A stretch of DNA of 7,675 bases from the NCBI GenBank assembly GCA_031548835.1, contig JAVBQS010000122.1, positions 1 to 7,675 on the forward strand. The letters run 5' to 3'. Below, in pieces: positions 6,544 to 7,675 of the stretch (positions are counted from its first letter, which is position 1; every line of letters starts with the position of its first letter). Below the pieces are notes generated by a model. It did no database searches. It had not been told where the DNA came from and saw nothing but the letters and a program-made list of their open reading frames with translations. A program made the position numbers and the translations under genes. The stretch comes from WQTU01 sp031548835 (lineage in GTDB: Bacteria > Spirochaetota > Spirochaetia > CADAEX01).

Positions 6544-7675
6544 CTTTCTTTATAAAAGCGTCTTTGTAGCCGCTGTTTCTTGCACTATATAGAGCAGCTC
6601 CTCTTTCATCTATTTTAAGAGGCCCTGCCATAACTTTATACAAACACTGTTTTTCATCATAATGGATAACAAGAGGATAATCAATATTAACAGATTTCAT
6701 TACTTTTTCTGCGCTGGAATAATCTTTAAATGCTATAATCTGAACATAATAACTTTCATCAAATTTTTCAGCATAGCTTTTTGCAGGAGCAGTAACAGGC
6801 GTATCATCTTTTACCAATCCTGATGATGCTGTTTCATCAATACCATTAACTATCGGAGGCCTTGGATTTGTAGGCAATAAAACATATTTTTTATCCATGT
6901 TTTCATAATATTCTTCAAGATCGCTAAGTGAATTATTTTTCATTAATTGGGAATCATCAGAAGCAGATGTATCAGATGGTTTATAATTCTCTGCCAGGGT
7001 GCTGCTATCTGTATCAGTATATGGCGGTGTATCACCAGCCTCTTCAACTGCGGCCAGCCCTGTTTCTGCCGGCACAGGCGGCAATACAGATTCTGTATCT
7101 GAAGTCTCTGCTATATTATCTTCTTCGTTATCATAAATAATTACTACTTTTTCAGATGTTCCTGTTTCAGCCATTCCTGCGCTGGTTTCTGCACTTTTAT
7201 CAGGAGCTATATTATTTTCTGATAAAACATTTTCAAGTTCTGCCACATTAGCAAGAATCGGAGCTCCGCTTTCAGCTATATTATTATCTGGGTCGCTGTT
7301 TAACGCTTTTTTATCATCTGTATTAATAATACCGGAAGATACTATTTCTTTTAGTATTTGTGCTTTTACAGGCAAAACTTCATCCTGTTTCATATCAAGT
7401 TTTTCAGCCGCATCTTTTGAAAGAAGAAGAAATAGATTATTGTCGCTGAGATTATCAACAATAAGCACTTCTATGCTGTTTTTGTTCTTAGCATTTTCCA
7501 CTAAAATAATAGTATTTAAAGGAAAAGAATTTGAAGCTCCATAAAATCCTTTAAGAGGGAATTCTCCATATCTTGCCATTGCAGCTGTTCCTTCCCATAC
7601 AATATCTGCCATTACAAAAGCACTGCATATAATAAAAAAAAATGTTACAAAAAATGTTTTTTTATAATTATTCAT
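6536..7675 (-). CDS. Secreted SPOR-domain protein with a degenerate RlpA-like double-psi beta-barrel
   Basis: A 379-residue exported protein with three parts. A signal peptide at 1-23 has a basic start, a Phe/Ile/Val core and likely cleavage after FVMA. Residues about 24-105 resemble the RlpA-type double-psi beta-barrel: GTAAMARYG, SFPLNTIILVENAKNKNSIEV, VDN, then LSKDAAEKLDM. An acidic Asp/Glu/Ser/Thr/Pro linker spans about 106-306. A SPOR domain covers 307-378 with YYVQIIAF, LYKVMAGPL and SGYKDAFI; SPOR domains bind denuded peptidoglycan at division sites. The order matches RlpA, a lytic transglycosylase in some bacteria. Here, however, the His of the RlpA TAAH motif aligns with Ser/Asn and the GExF Glu is not in register, while one Asp (VDN, residue 74) is kept, so catalysis is doubtful. 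A periplasmic wall-binding role is inferred. The ATG is the last codon of the window; the signal peptide supports it as the true start, but its promoter is out of view. Its end overlaps ligA by 8 nt. Confidence 0.88.
   Translation of the reverse strand: MNNYKKTFFVTFFFIICSAFVMADIVWEGTAAMARYGEFPLKGFYGASNSFPLNTIILVENAKNKNSIEVLIVDNLSDNNLFLLLSKDAAEKLDMKQDEVLPVKAQILKEIVSSGIINTDDKKALNSDPDNNIAESGAPILANVAELENVLSENNIAPDKSAETSAGMAETGTSEKVVIIYDNEEDNIAETSDTESVLPPVPAETGLAAVEEAGDTPPYTDTDSSTLAENYKPSDTSASDDSQLMKNNSLSDLEEYYENMDKKYVLLPTNPRPPIVNGIDETASSGLVKDDTPVTAPAKSYAEKFDESYYVQIIAFKDYSSAEKVMKSVNIDYPLVIHYDEKQCLYKVMAGPLKIDERGAALYSARNSGYKDAFIKKGE

Noticed and set aside
1..7675. Mobile elements, CRISPR arrays, tRNA genes, toxin-antitoxin or defence systems
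   Set aside because: No transposase, integrase, inverted terminal repeats, direct repeat arrays or cloverleaf-like sequence was seen; coding is nearly continuous with recognisable core genes.

Overview
The window is AT-rich, gene-dense bacterial chromosome with no gap longer than about 20 bases between genes. It looks like a low-GC spirochaete of the Treponema type. That placement rests mainly on the small two-helix membrane protein at 2516-2962, whose 'FPQ..RDLRRAEII..GS.PF' pattern I remember from Treponema genomes, and on a gene set that fits. No search was run, so the placement is moderate at best. Only TAA and TAG stops are used, and nothing suggests a non-standard code.

Layout. The left part (2-1651, + strand) is the 3' portion of a hybrid sensor histidine kinase. 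It holds the tail of a PAS-like sensor domain, a dimerisation/phosphoacceptor domain, an ATPase domain, a partly degenerate first receiver and an intact second receiver; its true start lies left of the window. It converges, across 14 bases, on a compact six-gene run that occupies the rest of the window on the - strand. In transcription order the run is: a secreted DPBB-linker-SPOR protein (7675-6536), NAD+-dependent DNA ligase ligA (6543-4477), a TylF-like methyltransferase (4462-3707), a YggS/PLPBP-type PLP homeostasis protein (3691-2984), a small exported or membrane protein of unknown function (2962-2516), and an RluC/RluD-type 23S rRNA pseudouridine synthase (2577-1666).

The junctions in the run are an 8-nt overlap, 14, 15 and 21-nt gaps, and a 62-nt overlap. 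Transcription as one unit with translational coupling is therefore likely, although no promoter is visible: the first gene starts at the window edge and its upstream DNA is missing. Four of the six genes start with GTG or TTG rather than ATG. The members are functionally mixed (cell envelope, DNA replication and repair, methylation, PLP homeostasis, ribosome modification), so this looks like a housekeeping operon and not a dedicated pathway.

I found no mobile element, CRISPR array, tRNA, rRNA, riboswitch or convincing terminator. The points most worth a second look are the SPOR protein, whose RlpA-like barrel appears to lack key catalytic residues; the 62-nt coding overlap; the methyltransferase of unknown substrate inside the operon; and the degenerate first receiver of the kinase.
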